DNA of 64,000 bases from Bacteroides fragilis (GTDB taxonomy: Bacteria > Bacillota > Clostridia > Lachnospirales > Lachnospiraceae): assembly GCA_023664485.1 (NCBI GenBank), contig JAMPFK010000001.1, positions 229,564-293,563 of the forward strand, in the 5' to 3' direction. The stretch's first letter is position 1; each line of letters opens with the position of its first letter. The position numbers were made by a program, and so were the translations under genes. Below, piece by piece: positions 52,587 through 61,695 of this stretch. The notes below the pieces were generated by a model that searched no databases, had not been told where the DNA came from, and worked only from the letters and a program-made list of their open reading frames with translations.

Positions 52587-53297
52587 TTAATAAATCGGTT
52601 TTTTGGAAGGGATTCCCGCTTTTCTTGGATAAACTGCGGGAGTCTCTTTTTCTTTATAAATTACCAATAAATTCCGATAAATGTCTGAATTTGGAATTTG
52701 AAACTCTACTTGTTTTTCCATTCTGCCGCCCAAAAGATAAATTGCTTTTTCCGCGGCTTTTATTTCTTCCGTAAGCTTCTCCGATTTATAGGAAATAAAA
52801 TAACCGCCTGTTTTTACATATGGAATACAATATTCTGAAAGCGTGGATAGATTGGCGACAGCCCTGGAAACGCATAAATCATATTGCTCCCGGAAGTTTT
52901 TCTTCTTCGCATAATCCTCCGCCCTGCCATGGTAAACTTCCATTCCATCCAATTGAAGTTTTTCTATAACATTTTGCAGGAAACCTATTCTTTTTTTTAA
53001 AGAATCCAGCAGCGTTATTTTTAAATCCGGAAAAGCGATTTTTAAAGGAATACCCGGAAAACCTGCTCCCGTACCGACATCGATAACAGACGTCCGAATG
53101 TTCATATCATACGCTTTCACAAGAGAAAGGCTGTCAATAAAATGCTTCTTGCATACTTCATCAAAATCGGTAATAGCAGTTAGATTCATAACTTCATTCC
53201 ACTCTCTCAGCAGTTCATAATATACGATGAACTGGTTGAATTGCTTTTCATCGAGAACAATATTCAATTCCGCCAAATCCTTTTGAAAAAAATCCAA
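52587..53297 (-). CDS. rsmG: 16S rRNA (guanine-N7)-methyltransferase RsmG
   Basis: A 236-residue SAM enzyme that methylates G527 of 16S rRNA. VIDVGTGAGFPGIPL is the SAM loop, and VSRAVANLSTLSEYC and KTGGYFISYKSEK are family motifs. I prefer a TTG start at 53297 because GGAGG lies about eight bases upstream and the product then aligns with Bacillus RsmG. Alternatives are an ATG at 53324 and a TTG at 53342 overlapping the mnmG stop. Confidence 0.93.
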   Translation of the reverse strand: MDFFQKDLAELNIVLDEKQFNQFIVYYELLREWNEVMNLTAITDFDEVCKKHFIDSLSLVKAYDMNIRTSVIDVGTGAGFPGIPLKIAFPDLKITLLDSLKKRIGFLQNVIEKLQLDGMEVYHGRAEDYAKKKNFREQYDLCVSRAVANLSTLSEYCIPYVKTGGYFISYKSEKLTEEIKAAEKAIYLLGGRMEKQVEFQIPNSDIYRNLLVIYKEKETPAVYPRKAGIPSKKPIY

Positions 53298-53338
53298 ATA
53301 ACGCTCCTCCAATTTTACTACCATACCTTTCTCATAAT

Positions 53339-55261
53339 TCAATCTTCTTCATTTTTTCGGACAGAATGATATTTTTGTTCCATATAAATCAGAAGAACGG
53401 AAATATCGGCAGGAGAAACGCCGGAAATTCTCGAAGCCTGCCCAACAGAAACAGGACGATAAGCGGACAATTTCTGTCTTGCTTCCAGACGAAGGCTGCT
53501 GACATCCTGATAATCCAGATCGGAAGGTATCATTTTCTTTTCCATTTTTTTAAATTGTTCCACCTGCTTTAACTGCCTTTCAATATAACCTTCATATTTA
53601 ATTTCAATCTCAACCTGTTCGACGACATCCGCCGGAAGCCATTTTCTTTCCGGATCGATTTCAGCTAATATTTCATAAGAAAGTTCCGGACGGCACATGA
53701 GCTCCGCAAGATTCGTACCTGTTTTTAACAGAGAACTCTCATGAGCTTCCATGAACTGTTGATGTTCTTTGGAAGCTCCGATTACGGTATTTTTCAGACG
53801 TTCAATTTCCTGATCGATCTGATATTTTTTCTTTAAGGTATCGTCGTATTGCTTCTCAGATATCAGACCAGTCTCAAAACCAATTCTACGAAGACGCAGG
53901 TCTGCATTATCCTGACGAAGCAGTAAACGATACTCCGCTCTCGAAGTCATCATCCGATACGGCTCAAAATTTTCTTTCGTAACAAGGTCATCGATTAAAA
54001 CGCCGATATAAGCCTGAGAACGATCTAAAATAACAGGCTCTTTTCCAAGAATCTTAAGAGCGGCATTCATCCCGGCCAATAATCCCTGGGCCGCCGCTTC
54101 TTCATAACCGCTGCTTCCATTGAACTGCCCGGCGCTGAAAAGCCCTTTTATTTTTTTAAATTCCAGCGTTGGATACAACTGCCTCGAATCGATACAATCA
54201 TACTCAATCGCATAAGCGTTCCTGACGATCTTACAATGTTCCAGACCCGGAACGGTTCGATACATGGCAAACTGTACATCTTCCGGCATAGAAGAAGACA
54301 TACCGCCCACATACATCTCATTCGTATGTAAGCCCTCCGGCTCGATAAAGACCTGATGCCTTTCCTTATCTGCAAATTTTACGACTTTATCTTCGATAGA
54401 AGGACAATACCTCGGTCCCGTCCCTTCTATGATTCCCGCATAAATCGGAGAACGGTCCAGATTATTTCTGATAATTTCATGCGTCTTTTCATTCGTATAT
54501 GTAAGCCAGCAGGAAACCTGTTTTATCTGCACATCCGCAGGATTCGTGGAAAAAGAAAAAGGAATAACTTTTTCATCGCCGAACTGCTCTTCCATTTTCT
54601 GAAAGTCAATGGAACGCTTATCCATTCTGGCGGGCGTCCCCGTTTTAAATCTCCGCATTTCGATTCCAAGATTTTTTAAAGAATCCGTCAGATAATTGGC
54701 AGGCTGTAAACCGTTCGGCCCGGTATAGGTAATCGCTTCGCCGCAGAGACATCTCGCTTTCAGATAAGTTCCCGTACACAAAATAACCGCCTTACATTCG
54801 TAAACGGTTCCCGTAAAAGTCTTTACACCTGTAATATGATAAAGGATATCTTTATTATTGCTATATTTTATTTTTTCTGATAAAATTTCACATACTTCAG
54901 CCTGCTTGATTGTCAAATTTTCCTGATTTTCCAGAACCTTCCGCATCGCTCTGGAATATTCCGCCTTATCCGCCTGTGCACGAAGAGAATGCACCGCCGG
55001 CCCCTTGGATTTATTCAACATCTTTGACTGAATAAAAGTCTTATCGATATTCTTTCCCATTTCTCCGCCAAGCGCATCTATTTCCCTTACCAGATGACCT
55101 TTGGAAGTTCCGCCGATATTTGGATTACACGGCATCATTGCAATGCTGTCGATACTGACTGTAAAAATAACCGTTTCAAGACCCAGTCTTGCACAGGCAA
55201 GCGCCGCCTCGCATCCTGCATGGCCTGCTCCTATCACACATACGTCAACCTGTTCGTTCAT
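53339..55261 (-). CDS. mnmG: tRNA uridine-5-carboxymethylaminomethyl modification enzyme MnmG
   Basis: A 640-residue FAD enzyme acting with MnmE on wobble uridines. The dinucleotide loop is VIGAGHAGCEAA near residue 10, NPNIGGTSKGHLVREIDALG follows, then CRFKTGTP-like RRFKTGTPARMD and the C-terminal helical end GVSPADISVLLIY. Its ATG overlaps by four bases (ATGA) the stop of a short upstream frame. It is flanked by mnmE and rsmG in the conserved origin order. Confidence 0.97.
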   Translation of the reverse strand: MNEQVDVCVIGAGHAGCEAALACARLGLETVIFTVSIDSIAMMPCNPNIGGTSKGHLVREIDALGGEMGKNIDKTFIQSKMLNKSKGPAVHSLRAQADKAEYSRAMRKVLENQENLTIKQAEVCEILSEKIKYSNNKDILYHITGVKTFTGTVYECKAVILCTGTYLKARCLCGEAITYTGPNGLQPANYLTDSLKNLGIEMRRFKTGTPARMDKRSIDFQKMEEQFGDEKVIPFSFSTNPADVQIKQVSCWLTYTNEKTHEIIRNNLDRSPIYAGIIEGTGPRYCPSIEDKVVKFADKERHQVFIEPEGLHTNEMYVGGMSSSMPEDVQFAMYRTVPGLEHCKIVRNAYAIEYDCIDSRQLYPTLEFKKIKGLFSAGQFNGSSGYEEAAAQGLLAGMNAALKILGKEPVILDRSQAYIGVLIDDLVTKENFEPYRMMTSRAEYRLLLRQDNADLRLRRIGFETGLISEKQYDDTLKKKYQIDQEIERLKNTVIGASKEHQQFMEAHESSLLKTGTNLAELMCRPELSYEILAEIDPERKWLPADVVEQVEIEIKYEGYIERQLKQVEQFKKMEKKMIPSDLDYQDVSSLRLEARQKLSAYRPVSVGQASRISGVSPADISVLLIYMEQKYHSVRKNEED

Positions 55262-55368
55262 TTATATAAATAACCATTCCTTTCTCTCAGTCCGCGATAT
55301 TTGCTGCCGCAAGACACAATATTCACAATATGAACAAATTCATATGTGAAAAATGTATTTTTCAACAT
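55258..55368 (-). CDS. Putative 36-residue upstream frame coupled to mnmG
   Basis: A short frame starting ATG TTG encodes MLKNTFFTYEFVHIVN and continues to GYLYK. It begins eight bases after the mnmE stop, and its TGA overlaps the mnmG ATG in the sequence ATGA, the classic layout for translational coupling. The start LKNTFFT resembles KNKFFTG of the short frame before serS, and the DNA around both is similar. The ribosome-binding site is weak. It could be coding, a leader, or a dispersed repeat that happens to stay open. Confidence 0.35.
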   Translation of the reverse strand: MLKNTFFTYEFVHIVNIVSCGSKYRGLRERNGYLYK

Positions 55369-55375
55369 ATTGTCT

Positions 55376-56776
55376 CTATTTTCCCATACAAAATTCAGAA
55401 AATATTTCGTTCACCAGATCTTCTCTAATTTCCGCTCCGGTAATTGTTCCAAGCGAAGCACAGGCGCTCATCAGATCGATGGAATAAAAATCTTCCGGCA
55501 TGGAATTTTCTATACTCTTCCGAACCTGCAGCATACTCTCATAAGCGTCCCGCAACGCTTCTTTATGCCGCATATTCGTAATATAAATCTCATCATTATA
55601 AGATAAATCTCCATGCAGGAACATTTCTTTTACCGTTTTTATAAAAAAAGAAATTCCCTCTTTTTTTGTCATCGAAGTCTTAATAAATCTTCCTTCCTTT
55701 AAAAAAGAAGTCCCTGAGAAAACATCTTTTAATTTTTCTTCCGTTATGCAAACATTCAGATCGGATTTATTCAAAAGGGCGATTCCTTTTTTATCCGATA
55801 TTCTATGAATAATATCAAAATCGTTTTCATCCATGGGAAGGGAAGCGTCTATCACATAAACGATCAAGTCCGCCTCTTCAATCACATTTTTTGCTCTTTC
55901 TACACCGATTTTTTCAACGACATCATTCGTATTCCTGATTCCTGCCGTATCGATTATATTTAAAGTAATGCCATCAAGAGAAATCGTTTCTTCCAGAATA
56001 TCTCTCGTCGTTCCGGCTATTTCCGTTACAATAGCCTTTTCTTCTCCGACGAGAATATTTAATAAAGAAGATTTTCCAACGTTCGGCTTGCCGACAATAA
56101 CTGTGTTAATGCCTTCTTTCAATAATCTGCCGTCGTCAGAAGAATCCAGAAGCTTTTTAATCCTGCCGCTGATTTCCTCCGTTTTTTCAAACAACCTTTC
56201 CGGATAATCCGCCAGACTGATATGCTCCGGATCATCCAGCGCAGATTCGATAAAGGCAATCTCATATAAAATTTCTTTCCGTAGATTTTCTATCGCTTCC
56301 GAAACAGAACCCTTTAATTGTTTCATAGAACTTTGTAAAGCGAATTCATTTTTAGAAGAAATGATATCCATGACCGCTTCCGCCTCAGACAAATCGATTC
56401 TTCCATTTAAAAAAGCTCTTTTTGTAAATTCCCCCGGCTGGGCGGTTCTGGCTCCCGCAGCGATTACAATATTCATAATTTTCTGAAGGATAAAAACGCC
56501 GCCATGACAATTAATCTCAACAACATCTTCCATCGTATAACTGTGAGGCGCCTTCATAATCGATACCATTACTTCATCGACCGGCGTTCCGTCTTTTTCT
56601 ATAATATAACCGTAATGAATCGTATGGGATCTATAAGTATCCAGACATTTTTGATTCTTTTTATTTACAAAAACGGAATGTGCGATTGCAACCGCATCTT
56701 TTCCGCTGATACGGACAATACCGATACCCGAATTTGTCATAGCGGTCGCAATCGCCGCAATCGTATCTGTTCTCAT
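55376..56776 (-). CDS. mnmE: tRNA modification GTPase MnmE
   Basis: A 466-residue enzyme that forms, with MnmG, the cmnm5U wobble modification. The N-terminal domain begins DTIAAIATAMTNSGIGIVRI. The GTPase is inserted near residues 215-375, with P-loop GKPNVGKSSLLN, TAGIRNT (G3) and NKSD (G4). The C-terminal motif CMGK with its catalytic Cys is intact. AGGGGG lies five bases before the ATG at 56776. A strong hairpin upstream may attenuate it. Confidence 0.97.
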   Translation of the reverse strand: MRTDTIAAIATAMTNSGIGIVRISGKDAVAIAHSVFVNKKNQKCLDTYRSHTIHYGYIIEKDGTPVDEVMVSIMKAPHSYTMEDVVEINCHGGVFILQKIMNIVIAAGARTAQPGEFTKRAFLNGRIDLSEAEAVMDIISSKNEFALQSSMKQLKGSVSEAIENLRKEILYEIAFIESALDDPEHISLADYPERLFEKTEEISGRIKKLLDSSDDGRLLKEGINTVIVGKPNVGKSSLLNILVGEEKAIVTEIAGTTRDILEETISLDGITLNIIDTAGIRNTNDVVEKIGVERAKNVIEEADLIVYVIDASLPMDENDFDIIHRISDKKGIALLNKSDLNVCITEEKLKDVFSGTSFLKEGRFIKTSMTKKEGISFFIKTVKEMFLHGDLSYNDEIYITNMRHKEALRDAYESMLQVRKSIENSMPEDFYSIDLMSACASLGTITGAEIREDLVNEIFSEFCMGK

Positions 56777-56789
56777 AAGAACCCCCTTT

Positions 56790-56826
56790 TTAAAAATTGG
56801 AATGTAAATAAATTTACATTCCAATT
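56790..56826 (-). terminator. Perfect 15-bp hairpin between khpB and mnmE
   Basis: AATTGGAATGTAAAT pairs perfectly with ATTTACATTCCAATT around two bases, and on the minus strand a short T run follows. It lies about 20 bases before the mnmE start, so it may terminate or attenuate readthrough from khpB, or act on translation. Confidence 0.6.
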
Positions 56827-56851
56827 CTTCATCGGCCTTTTTATGCTATAT

Positions 56852-57487
56852 TTACGACTTGCTGTATTTCTTCAATACTACGACAACATGACGGAAAGGC
56901 TCGTCTCCTTCGCTATGCGTCGTAACATACTTATCATTCTGCAGCGCGGAATGAATGATTCTTCTTTCATAAGGGTTCATCGGTTCCAAAGACACGGGCC
57001 TTTTTGTTCTTTTCACCTTGTAAGAAATATTCTTCGCAAGATTTTCAAGCGTTTCTTTTCTTCTCTGTCTGTAATTTTCCGTATCTACTTTTACATGAAT
57101 ATAATTTTCAACATCTTTATTTATCACAAGGGACACAAGATATTGAAGTGAATCCAGAGTTTGTCCTCTTTTACCGATTAAAACGCCCATTTCGTCGCCG
57201 CTCAAATCGATATTCATAGAATTATTGATCTCGTCATAATCGATATCTATCACAACAACAAGATTCATCGCTTCAAAAATGCTCTTTAAAAAATCTTTCG
57301 CCGTATCCTGAACAGACGATTTCACTTTAGCCCTGATAACAGCGGGTTTAGAGCCGATTCCAAGAAAACCGGAAGAACCTTCTTCTACGACTTCATATTC
57401 CAGTTTATCGCTTGTTACGACAAATTTCTGACACGCTTCCGTAATGGCATCGCTGACTGTTTTTGCTGAAAATTCCATAAAATCCAT
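56852..57487 (-). CDS. khpB: RNA-binding protein KhpB (Jag)
   Basis: A 211-residue protein with an N-terminal Jag domain (MEFSAKTVSDAITEACQKF and GFLGIGSKPAVI), a KH domain with GVLIGKRGQTLDSLQYLV near residue 110-125, and a C-terminal R3H domain with PMNPYERRIIHSAL. It binds RNA with KhpA and affects cell elongation in Firmicutes. GGAG lies eight bases before the first ATG. Confidence 0.95.
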   Translation of the reverse strand: MDFMEFSAKTVSDAITEACQKFVVTSDKLEYEVVEEGSSGFLGIGSKPAVIRAKVKSSVQDTAKDFLKSIFEAMNLVVVIDIDYDEINNSMNIDLSGDEMGVLIGKRGQTLDSLQYLVSLVINKDVENYIHVKVDTENYRQRRKETLENLAKNISYKVKRTKRPVSLEPMNPYERRIIHSALQNDKYVTTHSEGDEPFRHVVVVLKKYSKS

Positions 57488-57537
57488 AACTAACTCTCCT
57501 TACTTCATAAATTCCTGCAGAATCTAATCATATTTTT

Positions 57538-58842
57538 CTACTTATTATTTTTCTCGTTATACTGTTTGACCATATTTGCCTTTGCCGCAATGCTCCCCGG
57601 TTTGGCATTTTTATTATAATATTCCGTGGACTTTCGCATTGCTTCGTCTTTTTCTTCCTGTGTCATGGAAGGTTTGGAAGATTTGCTCTGCGCATTTACA
57701 TTTCTTGTATTCATATTGGCATAAGCATTTAATTTTTCCGCTCTGACACCGGCTTTTTCCAGCTTCTTCTTCGCTTTTTCCGAATTCTTCTTAATGAGCT
57801 CGTCCAAATCCATCTTATCGATATGCTTATTAATCGCAACCTGCTGAATACATCTGACTACCGCACCGGCTATCCAGTAAAGGCCAAGACCTGCCGGCAA
57901 TGTATAACAGAAGAAAGCTGACATAATCGGCATCATCATATTCATCATCTTCATGGACTGCATCATCGAATTCTGCTGTTCATTCGCGTTATTATTCGTA
58001 TCCTGCTGCGGCATCAGCTTTACGTTGAGCCACTGAGTAACGGCGGATAATACCGGAATCGCCAGAGCCGCGGCTACCATCCCATAAGAACCTGCCGCAA
58101 AAGCTTCTTTTAAGGTAAAAGAAGGGGAATTCGCCATATTCAGCCCTAAAAAATTATTGTAACGATCCAACAGAGCGAGCGTATTATCCACATCGGCGGA
58201 TAAAACCGGAAATTTATCTTTGATGCTCAGCCATTCCGCGCTGGACGCTTTATTCAGCACATCGATAAAAGTATTCTGTATATAAGTCGTTACGCCGCTT
58301 GTAAAAGATTCATTTGAAAATTGTTTCGCATACATTCCCGCATTGCTGAAACTCTGAATGAATTCAGTGCTTCCAGCCTGTTTGATCAGATTATCAACGA
58401 GCGGGAAAAAAGCGTTCTTAATGCTGCTCACATAAGCGGGCATATTATAGATAACGCGGTATAATGCCCACATGATCGGCAGCTGAATGAGCAGCTGCAC
58501 GCAGCTTCCCGAAGCGGAAACCCCATATTTTGCATAAACGGCCTGCGTTTCCGCGTTCATCGCCATCATGGAATCATTATCTTTTTTATTTTTATATTTT
58601 GCCTGAATCGCCTGAATTTCAGGATTCATCTTAGCAGAAAGCTTCGAGAATTTCTGCTGTTTGATCGTAAGCGGCATCATCAACAGATAAATAACGATCG
58701 TAAATAAAATGATAGCCAAACCGATATTGGGGATCCCGATCTTTTCTATTACAAAAAAGATACCTTCCATTATATAGCCTAACAGTTTTGTAATAGGCCC
58801 TATAATAAATGTGGAATCCTGCGTTAATAAAATACCTGGCAC
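57538..58842 (-). CDS. yidC: Membrane protein insertase YidC
   Basis: A 434-residue Oxa1-type insertase. A first membrane helix follows the short N-terminus, then LAIILFTIVIYLLMMPLTIK with the charged cytoplasmic hairpin (QKFSKLSAKMNPEIQAIQAK), PIMWALYRVI, and the C-terminal helices MPIMSAFFCYTLPAGLGLYW. A loop of roughly 100 residues separates the middle helices, as in other Clostridial copies, and the tail is long and basic. The start is GTG with AGGAGG eight bases upstream. Confidence 0.95.
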   Translation of the reverse strand: MPGILLTQDSTFIIGPITKLLGYIMEGIFFVIEKIGIPNIGLAIILFTIVIYLLMMPLTIKQQKFSKLSAKMNPEIQAIQAKYKNKKDNDSMMAMNAETQAVYAKYGVSASGSCVQLLIQLPIMWALYRVIYNMPAYVSSIKNAFFPLVDNLIKQAGSTEFIQSFSNAGMYAKQFSNESFTSGVTTYIQNTFIDVLNKASSAEWLSIKDKFPVLSADVDNTLALLDRYNNFLGLNMANSPSFTLKEAFAAGSYGMVAAALAIPVLSAVTQWLNVKLMPQQDTNNNANEQQNSMMQSMKMMNMMMPIMSAFFCYTLPAGLGLYWIAGAVVRCIQQVAINKHIDKMDLDELIKKNSEKAKKKLEKAGVRAEKLNAYANMNTRNVNAQSKSSKPSMTQEEKDEAMRKSTEYYNKNAKPGSIAAKANMVKQYNEKNNK

Positions 58843-58868
58843 TCCTGTTTCCTCCTTTTATTGTCTAT

Positions 58869-59078
58869 TTACGGAACCGGATCATAACCACCTTTTGAAA
58901 AAGGATTACATCTTATAATTCTCCACAAAGCGAGCAGCCCGCCCCGAACGGCTCCATATTTTTCCACCGCCTCCAGACCATAATCGGAACAGGTCGGAAA
59001 ATACGGACACTTCGTACTCTTCATAGGAGAAATATATTTTTTATAGAACTTAATAAGATAAATAAAAAGTTTTTTCAT
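58869..59078 (-). CDS. yidD: Membrane protein insertion efficiency factor YidD
   Basis: A 69-residue protein: MKKLFIYLIKFYKKYISP, then the Cys-rich KCPYFPTCSDYGLEAVEKYG and RIIRCNPFSKGGYDPVP, the YidD signature. The frame opens at 59120 and overlaps rnpA by four bases, but the family begins at the ATG at 59078. It helps YidC insert membrane proteins. Confidence 0.93.
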   Translation of the reverse strand: MKKLFIYLIKFYKKYISPMKSTKCPYFPTCSDYGLEAVEKYGAVRGGLLALWRIIRCNPFSKGGYDPVP

Positions 59079-59116
59079 ATCAATTTCTAAAGCAATACAC
59101 CTTTCAAAACCTTTCT

Positions 59117-59464
59117 TCAATAAAAAAATATCTTTAAGATATGGTGCATTTTCGCAAGATGTAATAATGCGCTTTCAATCTCCTCATAACCAACGAAAGC
59201 AGCGCTTTTTCTGGCAACGACTACTATATCTAAACCACTATTAAATATATTTTCATGTAGCCTGTAACTTTCTCTCACCAGCCTGGTAAAACGATGCCTG
59301 ACGACACTGTTTCCTGCCTTTTTACTGGCCGATATTCCAAGTCTGTTTATCTCCATGTTATTTTCCAATACATACATGACCAGATATTTATTTGCGTAAC
59401 TTTTACCATGTTGATAAACATACTGAAAATCTTTGTTCTTTTTCAATGATTCTGAGAATTTCAT
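59117..59464 (-). CDS. rnpA: Ribonuclease P protein component
   Basis: A 115-residue basic protein. LKKNKDFQYVYQHGKSYANKY opens the family fold, and ASKKAGNSVVRHRFTRLVRE is the RNR-type signature. It helps the RNase P RNA cut tRNA leaders. A terminator lies between it and rpmH, so it may be transcribed less than rpmH. Confidence 0.95.
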   Translation of the reverse strand: MKFSESLKKNKDFQYVYQHGKSYANKYLVMYVLENNMEINRLGISASKKAGNSVVRHRFTRLVRESYRLHENIFNSGLDIVVVARKSAAFVGYEEIESALLHLAKMHHILKIFFY

Positions 59465-59496
59465 AAATCAACTTACCTTCATTTCTTTTAAGAAGG

Positions 59497-59522
59497 AAAA
59501 AAAGGCCACATAAATGCGGCCT
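59497..59522 (-). terminator. Terminator between rpmH and rnpA
   Basis: On the minus strand AGGCCGCA pairs with TGTGGCCT (one G-T pair), followed by TTTTTTT. It begins at the rpmH stop and would lower rnpA expression relative to rpmH. Confidence 0.8.
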
Positions 59523-59655
59523 ATGCTGATAATCTCTTTCTACCCTTTGCTCTTCTTGCAGCTATTACTTTTCTTCCGCCTTTTGTCTTCATTCTGGCTC
59601 TGAATCCATGAACCTTGGATCTCTGTCTCTTTTTCGGCTGATATGTCATTTTCAT
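59521..59655 (-). CDS. rpmH: Ribosomal protein L34
   Basis: A 44-residue basic protein starting MKMTYQPKKRQRSKVHGFRA and ending GRKRLSA. GGAGG precedes the ATG. This is the standard first gene leftward of oriC. Confidence 0.98.
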   Translation of the reverse strand: MKMTYQPKKRQRSKVHGFRARMKTKGGRKVIAARRAKGRKRLSA

Positions 59656-60133
59656 CGCGATGCACCTCCTTTACAATGCCCTCTTCCTATTACTCTTACG
59701 AAGTAAATCCTGACTGCGAAATAAATATCTGTTCAGAAAACAACACAACTATTTTATAAAAATAAATGCGATACGTCAAGTGAATCCTCGCATTTTATCC
59801 TATATTTTATGAAAAATTAAAAATTTTCAAAGAAAAAAAACGATATCCACTTTACATAAATATATCCACATAATGTGGATAAGTTGTGTATAACTTTCCT
59901 TTTGCTCCGGAAAACTTTTTAAATTTCTTCTGTTTTATGCCTTTTTCTATGTTCATTTCAAATCTCATACTTATACACAACTTCAAAATAACTCTATAAG
60001 AATATGTCAACCTGTCCATTTTTTGTGGATAACTTATGAATTGAATTTTTATCTTTTTTATATTAATATATATACAGGGGAGTTTTGGATTATAAAGGAT
60101 ATTATATTTTTACGGAAACAAGAGGTTTACAGA
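59656..60133. other. Replication origin region (oriC) with DnaA boxes
   Basis: The AT-rich gap between rpmH and dnaA holds perfect DnaA boxes TGTGGATAA at 59874-59882 and 60024-60032, and one-mismatch boxes at 59862-59870 (ATATCCACA), 59886-59894 (TGTGTATAA) and 59971-59979 (TTATACACA). The first boxes are closely packed. The run of A/T upstream of dnaA could be the unwinding element. No gene is seen in it. Confidence 0.88.
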
Positions 60134-61492
60134 ATGGATTTTATCAGGGATAACTGGGATTTGATTAAGGAAACATTGAGAAAAGAATACGATCTTTCGG
60201 ATATCGCCTATTCAACGTGGGTCGCTCCCCTCGATTTTTATCGTGTGGAGAATAATATCGTAACGATTCTGATTCCATCCAATCAGTCTCATTTTCTAAA
60301 TTATATTTCCAATAAGTATAAGAGTTATTTTCAGGTAACGATTTCCGAAATGATGGATCATACCTATGATATCGCTTTTATTCTGGAAAAGGATGCCAAC
60401 GGGGAAAATGAAGAAAATTCCGCCAACGCGAATCCGGTCTATAATATAAATTATGAAAACGCGAATCTGAACCCGAAATATAATTTCAACACCTTTGTTG
60501 TCGGAAGCAATAATAAGTTCGCTCATTCTGCCTGTCTTGCGGTGGCGGAATCTCCGGGTGAATCCTATAATCCTCTCTATATCTACGGAGGGGCAGGACT
60601 CGGCAAAACGCATTTAATGCACTCTATCGGACATTTTATCCTTCAGCAGAATACAAATATGAAGGTATTGTATGTAACCTCCGAGAAATTTACGAACGAA
60701 GTCATCGAATCTATCCGGAGCGGCAGCACTTCCAGCATGAGCAAGCTCAGAGAAAAATACAGAACGGTGGACGTTCTTCTCATCGACGATATCCAGTTCA
60801 TCATCGGCAAGGAAAGCACGCAGGAAGAGTTTTTCCACACCTTTAATACGCTTCACTCCGACGGAAAACAAATTGTTTTAACATCGGACAGACCTCCCAA
60901 AGAACTGGAAACGCTGGAAGAACGATTCCGTTCCAGATTTGAATGGGGGCTGATTGCCGATATCCAGCCGCCGGATTATGAAACGAGAATGGCTATTTTA
61001 CTGAAAAATGCCGAAAACTGCCATAAAAAGATCGATAACGAGGTACTGGAATACATTGCGACCAACATTAAATCCAATATCCGGGAGCTGGAAGGGGCCT
61101 TTAACAAAATCATCGCCTATTCCAGGCTGAACAACCTGGATATTAACCTGACCCACGCGGAAGAAGCCCTGAAGGATATTATCTATCCGGATGAAATGCG
61201 GGAAGTAACTCCTTCCTTAATTATTAATGTCGTAGCGGAACATTTCGGCATCACCCCGGACGATATTATGTCCAGAAAAAGAAATTCGGAACTCGTCCAG
61301 GCAAGGCAGATCGTCATGTATCTCTGCAGGGATATGACGGCAGTTTCTCTTGCAGGCATCGGCAAACTCCTCGGAAAAAAAGACCACACGACCGTTATCC
61401 ACGGTGTGAATAAAATTTCCGATGAAATTGTGAATAACGAAGAATTAAAGAATAAAATCGATATTATCAAAAAGAAAATCGTACCTTCATAA
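60134..61492 (+). CDS. dnaA: Chromosomal replication initiator DnaA
   Basis: A 452-residue initiator. Domain I starts MDFIRDNWDLIKETLRKEYD. The AAA+ domain has Walker A GGAGLGKTH near residue 155 and Walker B VLLIDDIQFI. The C-terminal DNA-binding domain has the signature GKKDHTTVIHGVNKI near 415. AGAGG lies before the ATG at 60134; the frame is open further upstream but lacks a ribosome-binding site. It binds the boxes in the preceding gap. Confidence 0.98.
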   Translation: MDFIRDNWDLIKETLRKEYDLSDIAYSTWVAPLDFYRVENNIVTILIPSNQSHFLNYISNKYKSYFQVTISEMMDHTYDIAFILEKDANGENEENSANANPVYNINYENANLNPKYNFNTFVVGSNNKFAHSACLAVAESPGESYNPLYIYGGAGLGKTHLMHSIGHFILQQNTNMKVLYVTSEKFTNEVIESIRSGSTSSMSKLREKYRTVDVLLIDDIQFIIGKESTQEEFFHTFNTLHSDGKQIVLTSDRPPKELETLEERFRSRFEWGLIADIQPPDYETRMAILLKNAENCHKKIDNEVLEYIATNIKSNIRELEGAFNKIIAYSRLNNLDINLTHAEEALKDIIYPDEMREVTPSLIINVVAEHFGITPDDIMSRKRNSELVQARQIVMYLCRDMTAVSLAGIGKLLGKKDHTTVIHGVNKISDEIVNNEELKNKIDIIKKKIVPS

Positions 61493-61695
61493 TTTCAGAA
61501 TTGTTGATAAGTTCCTGTAAATTATGAAGTTATCCTGACTTTTTCGTATGTTATACGTTTTCTTTTTTCCTGAAAAATAGTATAATAGATAAGGTTATGC
61601 ACATTTCAACATCTGTTATGACGATGGATTAAGAAATATATTATAAATAAAACGCAGCGGATTTTAGCCATATTCAGAAAGGATGTTATGCACAG
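61493..61695 (+). promoter_or_regulatory. dnaA-dnaN gap with promoter and DnaA-box-like sites
   Basis: TATAAT lies at 61581-61586 with only a weak -35. The sequence TTATGCACA, one base from the DnaA box TTATCCACA, occurs at 61595-61603 and again at 61686-61694, the second right before the dnaN ATG. DnaA may act on dnaN here. Confidence 0.5.
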
